Below, piece by piece: positions 26,257 to 37,199 of a stretch of DNA of 64,000 nt. The position numbers and the translations under genes are program-made. Every line of letters begins with the position of its first letter. Positions within the stretch are counted from its first letter, which is position 1. The notes below the pieces were generated by a model. It ran no database searches, was not told the DNA's origin, and worked only from the letters and a program-made list of their open reading frames with translations. This stretch comes from Apostichopus californicus (taxonomy: Eukaryota; Echinodermata; Holothuroidea; Aspidochirotida; Stichopodidae), in assembly GCA_020650975.1 (NCBI GenBank), contig JAIPMN010000856.1, forward strand, positions 1,934 through 65,933. The letters run 5' to 3'.

Positions 26257-29200
26257 ATGTCGTCGAGAGATGGTAGTCAAGGCAATTTGGGAGAAAAAGA
26301 AGATGTTTATGGTCCTACTCTTCCACCAGGTATGTATTCTTTGTAACTTTTAGCGAGCAACTTGGCCAGCCTATACTTTAGTACTAGTAGTAACTATTTA
26401 GTGTTATTGTAAATACGTAGCATATTGTACAGTATTTTGTAACGTACAGTACCGTACGGTACAGTACATCATTAACTTAACGCCGTTAACTTACACAATG
26501 ACCCATCAAAGTATTTAAACAGAGAGTGTTTATTGCTTAAACACAAGCAGGTAACTTATATGCAATAGTAATATGGGACAGTTGTATGAATTTCGGACTC
26601 ACAAAACACTGGTTATGACAACCTGTCTTCCACAACAGTAGAGATCTTTACAAAATTTCCACCCCCAAACTAGGAGATATAATTGGAGAAAACAAGAGTT
26701 TCAACAAAGTACCATACAATAAGTATTGATCATACTTTTGAAACAACAACACATTGCCTCTGCAATAATATAGGCTACTCTATGTAAAGCAAAATGTTAG
26801 CGCTGCAGAACACAAATGGCAAAGTAATTGTGTTTTATGGAGTTATTTCTCAAAAAAGGGAGCAAGCGTTCTACTTTTTCTTTACGCATGCAAACACTGA
26901 TCACAATGTAGCAAAATAATATTAGAAATCAAATTTTCCTGGAAGATAAGAATGTAGAATTGGGAGAGTGTGAGATTGTCTTAAAAACTAGAAGATTCCT
27001 GAGTAAATCTGGAGAGTACATGCAAGTCTGTAATGTCCAATGATTCCATACACATTGAAGTATCTCATCCTCATCAGTCAGATTAAACTTACTTAACATA
27101 AAGTGGATAGCCCCAGGTGTTATCATCATGTTAGGAAGGTGAACATAAACTTGTAGCCTACATTCTTTCCATTTCTACATGTAACCTTCTTGTAAGGTTT
27201 ACCAAATTTGGTTGGTCAAACCTTGTGTAAACCTTCAAACCATTTCTTTTCAATGGGGAACTGTTTCACTCAAATTGCATTTTTATTTTCAGCTCTTAGG
27301 AAATTTCAAAATGAAGGAGATGCAGAACGAGGGAGTCCCAAGGAAGAAGTGTTAGGCCCTCCCTTACCACCAGGATTCAAACAAACACCAGATGATAGCG
27401 GAGAAGATGATGATGATGATGACACCTATGGACCGTCTCTTCCGCCAGGGTTCAAAGGTGTCGACGAAGACTCTGATGAGGACGATTCGTTTGGTCCCCC
27501 ATTACCTCCAGGGCACAAGATGCAGGAAGTATCGTCTGAAGAGGAGGGTGAAATTATTGGTCCTTTACCCCCATCGGCTGCAGATGGTACTAGTAGACAA
27601 TCAATTGTGAAGCAATTTGAAGAGAGGTCCAAGAGAATGAAGGACAAGTTGGAAGGAAAGGTAAAGCATTGAAAAGAGATCAAAGAGGGAGGGTCAACGT
27701 AAACGAAGAATTATTTCTAACTAAATCGGAAAAAAATGTAAAAAAACTTAAAAGAGCTCTAAATGTCAAACACTTTCATAATGCAATAATTTGTCAGTCA
27801 AGTTTATAGTAAGGTACTTTGATGGTATAATTTCCATCCTTTCTGTGAAAGTTACTTCACGGATGATAGTCGGTCACTCTGGTTGACAAAATTACATAAA
27901 AGAAGCATATTTGGGTGATCACTTTTTGTTGTGAGGCTATTACACCCATAATTTATGTGAACAGTAATTATTCTGTCCGTTACAGCATGAGACGTTTTGG
28001 CCGTGGTGGCTCCATGGTATTCGTAGCATCGCATTTTAGTGTACACCCATCGTTCCAAATTTCATTTCATTTATTTATTTGTTTTATCATAACATTCAGG
28101 TGATAATAATAAGCACATATAAAGTAACAAAAATACAAAGACTTTTTGAAGGAAGTGCTCTATAAAACCTTTATGGCTTAACAAGTAGAGCACTCCCTAT
28201 ACTTAACAATGAAATTATACATAAATATATGTCTCTAAACAAGAAAAAAAAAAAGAAAAGAGAAAAAATATACCCTGACCCTGTCCCTGACCTCACTCCA
28301 AACCTCCTGACCCCTGCCATGACTTTCCCACCTTTCCCCACCCATAACTCTTAGCTATAACCCCACCCACCCACCCACTCAAAACTTTCCATCCCTACCC
28401 CCCTCCAAACACCTGTTGAAACTTTTGCCTGAAAAAGGTATGTGACATTATGATACAAAAATCAATAGTTGTTTAGAAGGGTCTCAGTTAGTTAATATTC
28501 GCTCATTTCAAACCAATCATGCTGATGATGAATATATAGCAATACTCTCTTTTCATTAAGTGTTCAGATTACTGTGTTAAATATGTCATGTTCACCACTG
28601 GTCAGCTGTTTCCAGTACCTCTGCTTATAGATCATATCCATGTTTCCAGATGTTGGGAGACTAAAATAATTGCTTAAAGTCTCCAAAAAGCACCATACAG
28701 GGGTTAGGTTTCAACCGTCCATATTATTCCCATTTTAATCAAAGCGGGTTGAATCAATATCTGCTGAAATAAACCAAGTGACTTCGAAGTGTAAAACAAA
28801 CTTGAAGCGTTAGTTGTCTTGTCATTTCTCCAATGCAGGATACAGTGGCAGCTCCCAAACGGGAAGCTTGGATGATGGAGTTGCCAGATAACTTCAAATC
28901 ATTTGGAGTAGGACCAAGAACTTTCCGAAAGAAAGCACTTCCTGAAAACGACGATCGGTCTGTGTGGACGGATACACCTGCGGAGCAAGAGAGGAAGCTA
29001 AGGGTCTGTGTTCATCCTCACTAAAGATTTCATGTATTTTAAAAATCCTATATCACAGCTTAAGAAGATACTGTATTATACAGCTTTTCATATACATTGC
29101 TTAACCTCTAAAGAAGTTTATAATTTATACTTCATTATAGTTTATGGCCACCAAGCTCTTTGCAAAAATGTCAAAGCCTAAGTCACAATGGCATCTTTGG

Positions 29201-31690
29201 CATATTGCTGTAGGTTTCTGCAGGGTTGCAAGAGTACCACCTACCACCATCCCCCTCCCCCTTCCTCCCCCTTCTCCCTCCCCTTCTGATTCAAAAAAAG
29301 AGTATTTTTAAATGCTTGCAATGGCCATTAATTGTCTTTCCCCACATATGAACCTGATTAAGTATGCTGTTGTGTTGGCATAGGCAAAGGTTACTGTTGT
29401 TCATAATGGTGCACCCCCCTCCCCCCCTCGCCCGTTGATGTTGTTGTTTTATTTTTTGGGAAGAAAATTTACATTTAAGATTATCGTTGCCTTTGCAGGA
29501 GAAATTGGTTGCAAAAACTCAAGGGAAGAAGAAGTCGAAAGAAAAGCCAGAGCCTGAAATATCACAAAAAGACAGGCAAGTAGCAGAACAGGTGGAAGCT
29601 TACAACAGTAACCAAAGAAGCAAGTCACTGATGGATATGCATACACACAGCAGGAAAAGAAAACAGGTATGTATTCTGTATTTCAAGGGTTGTAAAGTGT
29701 GATATGCACACACACAGCAGGAAAAGAAAACAGGTATGTATTCTGTATTTCAAGGGTTGTAAAGTGTGATATGCACACACACAACAGGATAAGAAAAAAA
29801 CTGGTTTGTGTGCTCTATTAGTAGTTCAAGGGTTGTAAAGTGTGATATGCATACACATAACAGGAAAACACAACTAGTATGTATGCTGTATTAGTAGTTC
29901 AAGGGTTCATTAGTGTGATATGCATACACATAACAGGAAAAGAAAACTGGTATGTGTGCTGTATTAGTAGGTCAAGGGTTGTAAAGTGTGATATGCATAC
30001 ACATAACAGGATAAGAAAACTGGTATGTATGCTGTATTAGTAGTGCAAGGGTTATATGTGTGAGGTACATACACATAACAGGAGAATAAAACTGGTATGT
30101 ATGCTGTATTAGTAGTTCAAGGGTTGTAAAGTGTGATATGCATGCACACAGCAGGAAAAGAAAACTGGTATGTATGGTGTATTAGTAGTGCAAGGGTTAT
30201 ATGTGTGAGGTACATACACATAATAGGAGAATAAAACTGGTATGTATGCTGTATTAGTAGTGCAAGGGATATAAGTGTGATAAGCATACACACAGCAGGA
30301 AAAGAAAACAGGTGTGTATGCTGTATTAGTAGTGCAAGGGTTGTAAGTGTGATAAGCATACACACAGCAGGAGAAGAAAACTGGTATGTATGCTGTATTA
30401 CTGTAGTAGTGCAAGGGTTGTAAAGTGTGAGATACATACACACAGCAGGAGAAGAAAACTGGTATGTATGCTGTATTAGTAGTGTAAGGGTTATAAGTGT
30501 GATACTGTATGCATACACATAACAGGAAAAGAAAACAGGTGTGTATGCTGTATTAGTAGTTCAAGGGTTATAAGTTTGATATGCATACAAACAGCAGGAA
30601 AATAAAACTGGTGTGTATGCTGTATTAGCAATTTAAAGGGTTCACTAGTGTGAGATGCATACACTTAACAGGAAAAGAAAACAGGTATGTATGCTGTATT
30701 AGTAGTGCAAGGGTTATAAGTGTGATATACAAATATCCTAGCTAGTGAAATAATGGTCACATACAAAACTCAAACATAAAATGTGTACAATTCAAAGTTT
30801 CTTCCTCACAGAGATATCTTATTGTGTATTAATGTAACCCTCCTCAATGTCTGGGATTAACATCAAGTGTCTCAAGGGAAGTACTTTTGGAAAACGTTTA
30901 TTTTTGGAGAGGGGGAATAAAAAAGAATTAAGCAATTCTGAGGACCTTAGTACATCAGTTAATAATACTAGGGGTACCTTGTGAGGGTCAAAGTTGACAG
31001 ACATAAATATACTGCTGACATTTTGCAGACCACTGTGTTTTTGTGGTTGTCCCTGGACAACCACCAAGCCTTACAGTTTGGTTGTCTGAACAGCAAATTT
31101 AGTTGTCTGAAAAAATGTAGCAAAATAACAATCACCAGTATGTCACTGTAGGATGTACACTGTAGGAGATATGTGTAAGTTTGGTGAATAGCACACCAGG
31201 TGTAGAGGTGGTAGCAAATTATCATTTTACCTACTTGGGGCGAATTTAGTTACAATGTGATTGAAATTGATGTAAACAAACCAGTCGTCTTTTTGGATGA
31301 CCTCCACAGTTTATTTTGGTCGTCCCAACAGAAAGTTTGGTTGCCCCCGACGACCGGTATTATACGTCACAAAAGTAAATTGAGAAGAGAAGTCCCAACT
31401 TATAATTCAGTAAATGTATAAATTACATAAAGAAGCAGAAAATGTTTAAGACATGAAGAAAATATTTGAATTTCTGACAAGTGTCAAAATGTTTCCATCC
31501 AATTTTTTGGTATTTTGTTTTCAAACAGGAGGAGGAAGAAGGAGAGAAAAAGAATGAGAGGCGGCCCTTTGACAGAGATATTGACCTGCAAGTGAACAAA
31601 TTTGACGACGCCCAGAGGAAACATTTGATCAAGAAATCAGCCAAATTGGACACTAGATTTTCTCATGGAAAAGAAAAAGTCTTCTTATGA
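26257..31690 (+). CDS. GPALPP1: GPALPP motifs-containing protein 1 homologue, 5 coding exons
   Basis: Coding exons are 26257-26329, 27293-27660, 28839-29003, 29499-29666 and 31529-31690: 936 nt, 311 residues (human about 340). The N-terminal half carries repeated GPxLPP motifs: GPTLPP at 19-24, GPPLPPGFK at 46-54, GPSLPPGFK at 71-79 and GPPLPPGHK at 92-100, then GPLPPS, separated by acidic stretches. The C-terminal half matches the conserved part of the family (DUF3752): EAWMMELPDNFKSFGVGPRTF, WTDTPAEQERK, then RPFDRDIDLQVNKFD and the terminal NTRFSHGKG-like DTRFSHGKEKVFL. The molecular function of the family is not established. The exon 3 donor (AGG|GTCTGT) is weak, but the phase agrees. The exon 4 donor is copied through the following intron by a minisatellite. 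Confidence 0.94.
28055..28260 (-). mobile_element. Possible LINE 3' end
   Basis: On the minus strand the block ends in an AAATAAATG-type tail followed directly by flanking sequence, like the 3' terminus of a non-LTR retrotransposon. No reverse transcriptase coding remains. It lies in GPALPP1 intron 2. The call rests on tail structure only. Confidence 0.3.
29634..30730 (+). repeat. Tandem array that includes the 3' end and 5' splice site of GPALPP1 exon 4
   Basis: About 15 copies of a 66-78 bp unit lie in tandem. Each contains a version of 'cacacagcaggaaaag' then 'aaaacaggtatgtat'. This is the last stretch of exon 4 (codons for HTHSRKRKQ) fused to its splice donor, CAG|GTATGT, followed by 'gctgtattagtagt' and 'caagggttgtaaagtgtg'. 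The first intron copy (about 29700-29766) is nearly identical to the exon boundary, and later copies drift. Frames reading through the array are artefacts. Confidence 0.92.
31036..31365. repeat. Dispersed repeat rich in GGTTGTC/GACGACC motifs, copy 2
   Basis: This is the second copy of the family at 23508-23830, in GPALPP1 intron 4 about 160 bp before the last exon. It starts near 'tggttgtccctggacaacca', a short inverted motif, and ends near 'cccgacgaccggta'. Confidence 0.55.
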
Positions 31691-31867
31691 AGTAGTTGTG
31701 AATGTGCAATGACCTGGAATACTTGTAGTAAGAAATACATTTGTATTCGACGGAGAAAACTGTTTTTGATTAGTAGTATATCAGAAGGTCCTGCCCTTGA
31801 AATATCTATTTCTCTTAATTTGAGAAGGGAGACATGGTTGATTTGAGTTTAGAAGGTGGTCGAAGGT

Positions 31868-32082
31868 AAAGGGTAGAGAGGGGTGGGGATGGGGGTGGGT
31901 GGGGTTGACCAAAACTTTCAAGCATTATCGATACATTACAGAGTAAAGCTAATCAGCCAGGACCAGACACAAGATAGATGAAAGTAATCTTTCTTAAATA
32001 CAAAAATGGAGGGGAAGGGATTGGGTATGGGTGGGAGAAGGTGGGGGGGCGGATGGTGGGTGGATGAAGTGCAGAGGTAGAA
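31868..32082 (+). other. Two G-rich blocks in the likely GPALPP1 3' UTR
   Basis: Around 31879-31906 and 31998-32062 the plus strand has many closely spaced runs of three or more G (for example 'ggggtggggatgggggtggg'). In the transcript these would be capable of forming G-quadruplexes, if the 3' UTR extends this far. Confidence 0.5.
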
Positions 32083-32586
32083 GCAACTGCCAGCATTGTA
32101 CTATTGTTGTTTTGTTTTTTTCAATCAGAATCCACCTTGCATCAAATAGGAAAATCAATCGATGTAAAGACCACCGATTTGTATTCTTTCTTTCAACATT
32201 TTTAAAAATCTCCTCATATAGTTGATTTACTTTTATAATTTAGGTTGTGTCGCTCTGAGCAAAGCCAGAGTTACTCGGCTGCAATCAGTCTATCAGTTGG
32301 CCGTAGTTGATAGGTCACCAGTAGGTCACCAGTCACCACTAGTGTTGATACATGTGTTAGTCCAAGATAAAGGAACATTGACTGCTACTTGTAGTAATGA
32401 TTCTAATGCACCTCTGTATAATTGATGATGACTTGGTTTCACGGTGGTGGGTGGAATTGGTCAAACTTTCAGAACTCTGCGACCGAAGGCCCGAGTGCTT
32501 CCCTTCTGAAAAAGTAGAGAATGTTTACCGGTTTGCTTTCATCTGGAAGAGAAAGCAAACAATGACAGAACAGATCATACATGAAA

Positions 32587-32940
32587 AATGTCAGGCTATG
32601 GTTGTTACTTGCTGGTCTGTTATGGATCATATCAGTTGGGTTAAGAAGTAATTTAAGATGTGGCTGCTTTTGTCATGTCATTCATAAATATTATTAGTAT
32701 TGTTTATGGTGTCTCATGTAAGTATATTATGATGAGCTGAAATGATAACATTTTAGTAGTTAATGTCAGGCTATTGTTTTTACTTGCTGGTTTGCTATGG
32801 ATCATATCAGTTGGGTTAAGAATTAATTTAAGATGTGGCTGCTTTTCGTCATATGTCATTCATAAATATTATTAGTATTTTCTATGGTGTCTGATGTAAG
32901 TATATTATTATGATGAGCTGGAATGATAAGTAAATAGTAG
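32587..32940. repeat. Direct tandem duplication, unit about 175 bp
   Basis: Two adjacent copies (about 32587-32760 and 32762-32940) share 'atgtcaggctat', 'ttacttgctggt', 'tatggatcatatcagttggg', 'aatttaagatgtggctgc' and 'cattcataaatattattag' in order, with few differences. Confidence 0.85.
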
Positions 32941-34651
32941 CTGGTTCCATTTTAATATATGGTGATAAAATCCCAAACCTGTAGAAAATACAGTGTACAA
33001 TGAGATTGGCTTAATTTTCATTCCTATTACCAAATATTTGTGTTTTTCCCCCTTTCCTTATAAGCAAATCAAAGCATTTCTTTTCCCACCTCCATGCAGA
33101 AGATGCCACTCACTGATAATTAATTAATTAATTACTTAATGACGATCATAACTTTTGATTTTTCAATACAATACATAACGGTAGCCCTAGATGGAAGCAT
33201 ATTACCTGTTGCTTCCACACAAACAAACCGTGTGTTGAAATGCTGAAAGTTGTGATTATGAATTATGAATATTACTCTACCATATTAAATTGACTTTTCG
33301 GAAGGAAATGTAGCATTTCCGAGATCAGTGTTAAATAAAAAAGAAAACCATTTAATTTAGGAGGAAAATATTCAGCTTAGATCTTTTATGTGGTTCCAAA
33401 CTATTGCAACACATGTGTCAGTTATTGATATTGTGTAACATGCTTTATGTTATCTGAAATGAGCATAAGCCTTCTTTTATATTTTACAGTTGTCATAGCT
33501 TTTGATAGAAATGTTGGTGTAAATAATAAAGAAAGGAATTGATCTTTTGTTTTTATCACAGTTTCATTGCATCCTTGTCTCCTTTTTGTTTGATTGTTTA
33601 TTTAATTATTTAATTAGTTTTTTTTTCAAAGTTAAATGTAAGATGTTCTTATAGGCAATTTATTGTATCGCACCCTGTTTGTTCCTTCCAAAATAAATTA
33701 AAATAAAATGATTATACTCGATATAAGAATGAAGTTGACCCAAAGTAATTAAGCCAAAAACCAAGACTATAGGCCCTGAAGGACCAAAATAACACTTCAA
33801 GTTGAATTTACTTATCATGAGTCCATGGCATATATACTAATGGGTAGCGACCATTAGGTTATAAGGGCCTCGTGTTGTCATGGCAACACATTTCAGATTT
33901 ACGCATTTTCTGTTTCTGATCAATACGGCCATTCACATTTCTCAATTCTCTTTTTCTCACGAAAAACGACATCAATTGTGGCCAAATTGCATTGTTTTTG
34001 CAAGAAGGGGAAGGAGAAGGGGATGTTTATCAGGCTACCAACTCTAAAATCAATAGAGGTCAAGCTCAAAAGGTGATTGGCGGGCACTGAAATTCAATTG
34101 ATGGCCCGGGTGCTACATATGCTCCCATATCATTATTACAAAGAGCATTATATGCGGTATACTTACTTGAAATTCGTCAACTTTTACCTGTCACCTTCTC
34201 CATTTAATACTCTTGACCAATCTTTCAAGATTTTATCATGTCATCCAGCTACAATGTCTTAACCTTGATTTAAAAGGGCAAAAATTATATCCCAAAGTCA
34301 GTAGCCTACCTTTTCATGACTACCTTATCCAATTCGGTTAACATGCAGTTTTGCATAAGATGTTGCCTCTTTGTTTTCTGTGCATTGCTTTTGATTTGAT
34401 GTGCTTAGTTTGAAGCAGATTTTGCTTTGCAACCCCACCCCCTCCTCCTCCTCCTCCCCCTGCGGCTCCTCGTCACCACTCCCTCCCTCCCCACATATTT
34501 GACATTTCCCTAGCATGCATGGTCTATTCCGTAGTCATATAACGTTTTCATTTCAAGTTCAATATCTTATGATTGCAATATATATACTTACCTGGCAATT
34601 ACGAGCAAACAAATCTTCGAGGTTTTGTACAGCTCGAATTGCCGTATATTA

Positions 34652-34882
34652 CTATTTCATGTCGTAACATTCCGGAAACACGGCACGAATCATTCTCCGG
34701 TAAACCCTCTTGATTGATCCAATAGCTTTATATCCATGTGTAGACGGAGGAAAAAGAGAAAGAGAAGGATAAAATAAGTAGTTATTAACACAACCTTTCG
34801 TGTTAAACTGATAACAGAACTTCTGGCCTGGATATGCATCAGGATGCACCATTTCATACCAGAGCCGCACCCCTCCTTTAAA
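34652..34882 (-). CDS. Candidate 3'-terminal exons of an unidentified gene
   Basis: The minus-strand frame from about 34882 reads GGVRLWYEMVHPDAYPGQ, KFCYQFNTK, then after a possible 69-bp intron (34726-34794; donor AAAG|GTTGTG, polypyrimidine tract, AAAG acceptor) AIGSIKRVYRRMI, RAVFPECYDMK and a stop at 34652. The intron length is a multiple of three and lacks stops, so read-through is equally possible. The composition looks like real protein, but I do not recognise a family, and the frame cannot be joined in phase to the exon at 35134-35320. Confidence 0.35.
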   Translation of the reverse strand, partial: FKGGVRLWYEMVHPDAYPGQKFCYQFNTKGCVNNYLFYPSLSLFPPSTHGYKAIGSIKRVYRRMIRAVFPECYDMK

Positions 34883-35133
34883 ATCATGTTATATGTAATT
34901 AAACAGTTAAGTATATAGCTTAGTATAAATAAAACTGCACGATTCGTTTCACTTGATGTATCACTTTATAATATATGTATAAACATATACATAATATGAC
35001 ACAGCGTTGTATCAGGGTAACTGCAGTACCACCACGTGCGCATGTGCAAATTTTCACCACAATTGCGTTCTGCTGAGTCTATACAATCAAATAGAAAGAT
35101 GTTTTTATTGGTAACTGTACATGCACCACTTAC

Positions 35134-35320
35134 TGTGAAAGTGTAACGTTTGTCAGAAGCTGGACATCATCTGTCATCGCTAGGACGCCACCCTCATCGT
35201 TACAAATTGTTGAAGCAATGTTTAGAGTTTTCCGCAAATATAATGTTTTAAAACATAAATCGGTCGCAAAAGAATCGCCACTGATGAGGTCTGGATGACA
35301 AGAGCGACCAGATAAGAAGA
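35134..35320 (-). CDS. Candidate internal exon, C-type-lectin-like
   Basis: There is a very good acceptor (long polypyrimidine tract then TTTAG) and donor (CA|GTAAGTGG). Only one frame is open and it reads SGRSCHPDLISGDSF, ATDLCFKTLYLRKTLNIAST, ICNDEGGVLAMTDDVQLL. The pattern CF...A...C..EGG.LA resembles the N-terminal half of a C-type lectin domain. The second half with the WIG and WND-type motifs is not seen nearby, so this is one exon of an unresolved or broken gene. Confidence 0.35.
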
Positions 35321-36129
35321 CTAAATGAAAGAAGAGAAAGAAATATTATCTCATTTTAAAAACTGAACCAGCTAAACAAACAGACTGACAAAAATAATCA
35401 ATTAAGCGGCATTCTAGCAACGACCCTTCCCCCCTCCCCACCAGTCAGAAGGATGTGATAATAAATGGATGAAACGTTCAGGAGCGACGGCTGACGGTTG
35501 GGCTGGAGGAGACTGGCGGGACACTTCGAGGTGCAGTTGGACAAGTGAGTTGAAAAGGATTGTCTGGTAGCTTTAGTTAATTGCTAATCAAAATTGCCGA
35601 ATATTTCCCGACTCTTGAGGGGTAAACCAAAATACTCATAGCATCTTTAATCGTGAACTAATGAACTTTCCAAATCTTGTGATAATTTGTAAATGCATCT
35701 GGCAACGGTAGAATTGATGATGTCATCAAGGCAAATCAGTTGAAAATGTCCTTATTTGTCTCTACAAATTATCAGTCATTTATTCACGGAGACAACAATA
35801 TTTCTACAGAAAAGATACATTTTAATGAAGTTCCAAATACAGAAAACTTTGACAGCTAATAAAATTTTCCAGGTTTCAAGGATAAATCAAGACAAAGATC
35901 TTAATAGACTATAGCTTTGGAAGATCATTTGCATAAATGACACCACAGACCCCTTACTGTGGATCCAAATCTCTGGAGTAGTGGAAGGTTTTGCCAGTCA
36001 AAATCGGTTACAGTCAATCGCCATATCTCGGGCAAGGGCAAGACTTGGAGATGTGGTTTTCAATTAGCAGTGTGGAATGTATTTCTTCCTCAATGTAAGT
36101 CTGTCATTGTTTGTCATCAAACATTAAGC

Positions 36130-36585
36130 TTAGGATTTTCGAGGCTTTATTAAAGAGTATTTTTTTTGTACAATTGCGAACTGTGGGGCACAACGAAGGA
36201 TCTTGAATCGCAAAATTGACACTTTTCAAAGGAGACTACTTCGTAATATTCTCAACATTATAGATGGACCAATAACAATTGGTTATCAAACGATGAGCTC
36301 TACAATGAAACCAACCAAACACCTTGGTCATCCATAGTTGCACATAGAAGATTGAGATTTTTCGGTCATGTAGCAAGACTTCAGGAGGACGCTCCAGCAA
36401 AGGTTGCTTTAAGAGAAGCATTGAGACATACTGCTAAACCAGAAGGAAGGCCCGTGACTACCTTGCTTGGAAAAATAAAGTCGCAATTTTAGGACGTTAA
36501 CATTAACAATTTCGAGGAAGCAATAAACCTTGCGCAAGATCGTGATACGTGGCGGAGGTTTATCACAGTCAGATAGACAAGACTC
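36130..36585 (+). mobile_element. Decayed LINE fragment, C-terminal end of the reverse-transcriptase ORF
   Basis: The plus strand reads, across frames, YNCELWGTTKDLESQ, then IVAHRRLRFFGHVARLQEDA, EGRPVTTLLGKI and NLAQDRDTWRRFI. The RRLRFFGHVAR, GRP and ARDRxxWR motifs are typical of the region after the reverse transcriptase in non-LTR elements. The frame is broken by stops (for example after KSQF and at the end) and at least one frameshift, and the 5' part is missing. A (CTA)n tail at about 36589-36604 may be its 3' microsatellite tail. Confidence 0.75.
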
Positions 36586-37077
36586 AACTAACTACTACTA
36601 CTACTTGTCATCAAAAAAGTATTTTAATTGGAAGGAACAAGCAACGGGATTACCATACCTCAGCACTCATCGTACGTCGATGTAGAGGCGTCCAGAGTTA
36701 AATCGATCCCCGAGGATCATAACACCACTAAGTCCCCTTGTTGCACCCTTCATATTTCCAATATAATCCCAGCCCCTTGTTTATTTTCCCGGTCCTCCAA
36801 ACTGACCCCGGAATGTAACCCTACATCACCTCTCATCAGGCGTGCAAGAGAATCATGTCTGTTTTTCGTACCAATAAAGTCTTCTACCATTGAAAATGGG
36901 GCACTGCCGGATACATAAAAAGTACTTCTCATTAACAGCAAGGGGTAATTCTAATTAAGGGTTAAGGAACCCTTAACAGTAATTTCACGAAAGGGATGGG
37001 AGGGATCACATGCCCTATGTGTCCCCAATACGGGTCCGCTGTCCCAGCAAACGTTTCAAATTAAGAAATGAACTTAC

Positions 37078-37126
37078 AGCTGCTGAGGCGTAGCAACAAA
37101 AGGAGCATCCATTCCTTGATCACGAG
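37078..37126 (-). CDS. Candidate small exon
   Basis: A 49-nt block sits between a good acceptor (TTCCTACTATTCCTCAG) and donor (CT|GTAAGTTC), reading ARDQGMDAPFVATPQQL. It joins in phase to sequence ending at about 38095 with donor GAAG|GTAAGAC (reading RYHKYFIREKDE). Together they may be part of the same unidentified minus-strand gene. No homology is recognised. Confidence 0.25.
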
Positions 37127-37199
37127 CTGAGGAATAGTAGGAAAGATGGTGAGACAAATTTCATTAAATATGTCATATTATTTAAGTTTGCTTGTTTGG

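Larger units (their letters stand above)
31691..33700 (+). other. Probable GPALPP1 3' UTR and downstream flank
   Basis: After the stop codon there is no further recognisable coding sequence. Candidate polyadenylation signals on the plus strand include AATAAA in 'gtaaataataaag' (about 33527) and in 'ttaaaataaaatg' (about 33700), but nothing decides between them. The stretch also holds two G-rich blocks and a tandem duplication listed separately. Confidence 0.4.

Noticed and set aside
30109-30518. Minus-strand frames of 110 and 133 residues
   Set aside because: They are antisense to the donor-bearing minisatellite and repeat with its period.
35465-35545. Plus-strand first exon starting MKRSGATADGWAGGDW with a GTGAGT donor
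   Set aside because: No downstream exon in phase, no promoter context and no family resemblance.
36628-36941. Open frames on both strands (96 and 63 residues)
   Set aside because: Neither matches a known family. They lie beside a LINE fragment and have no convincing splice sites.
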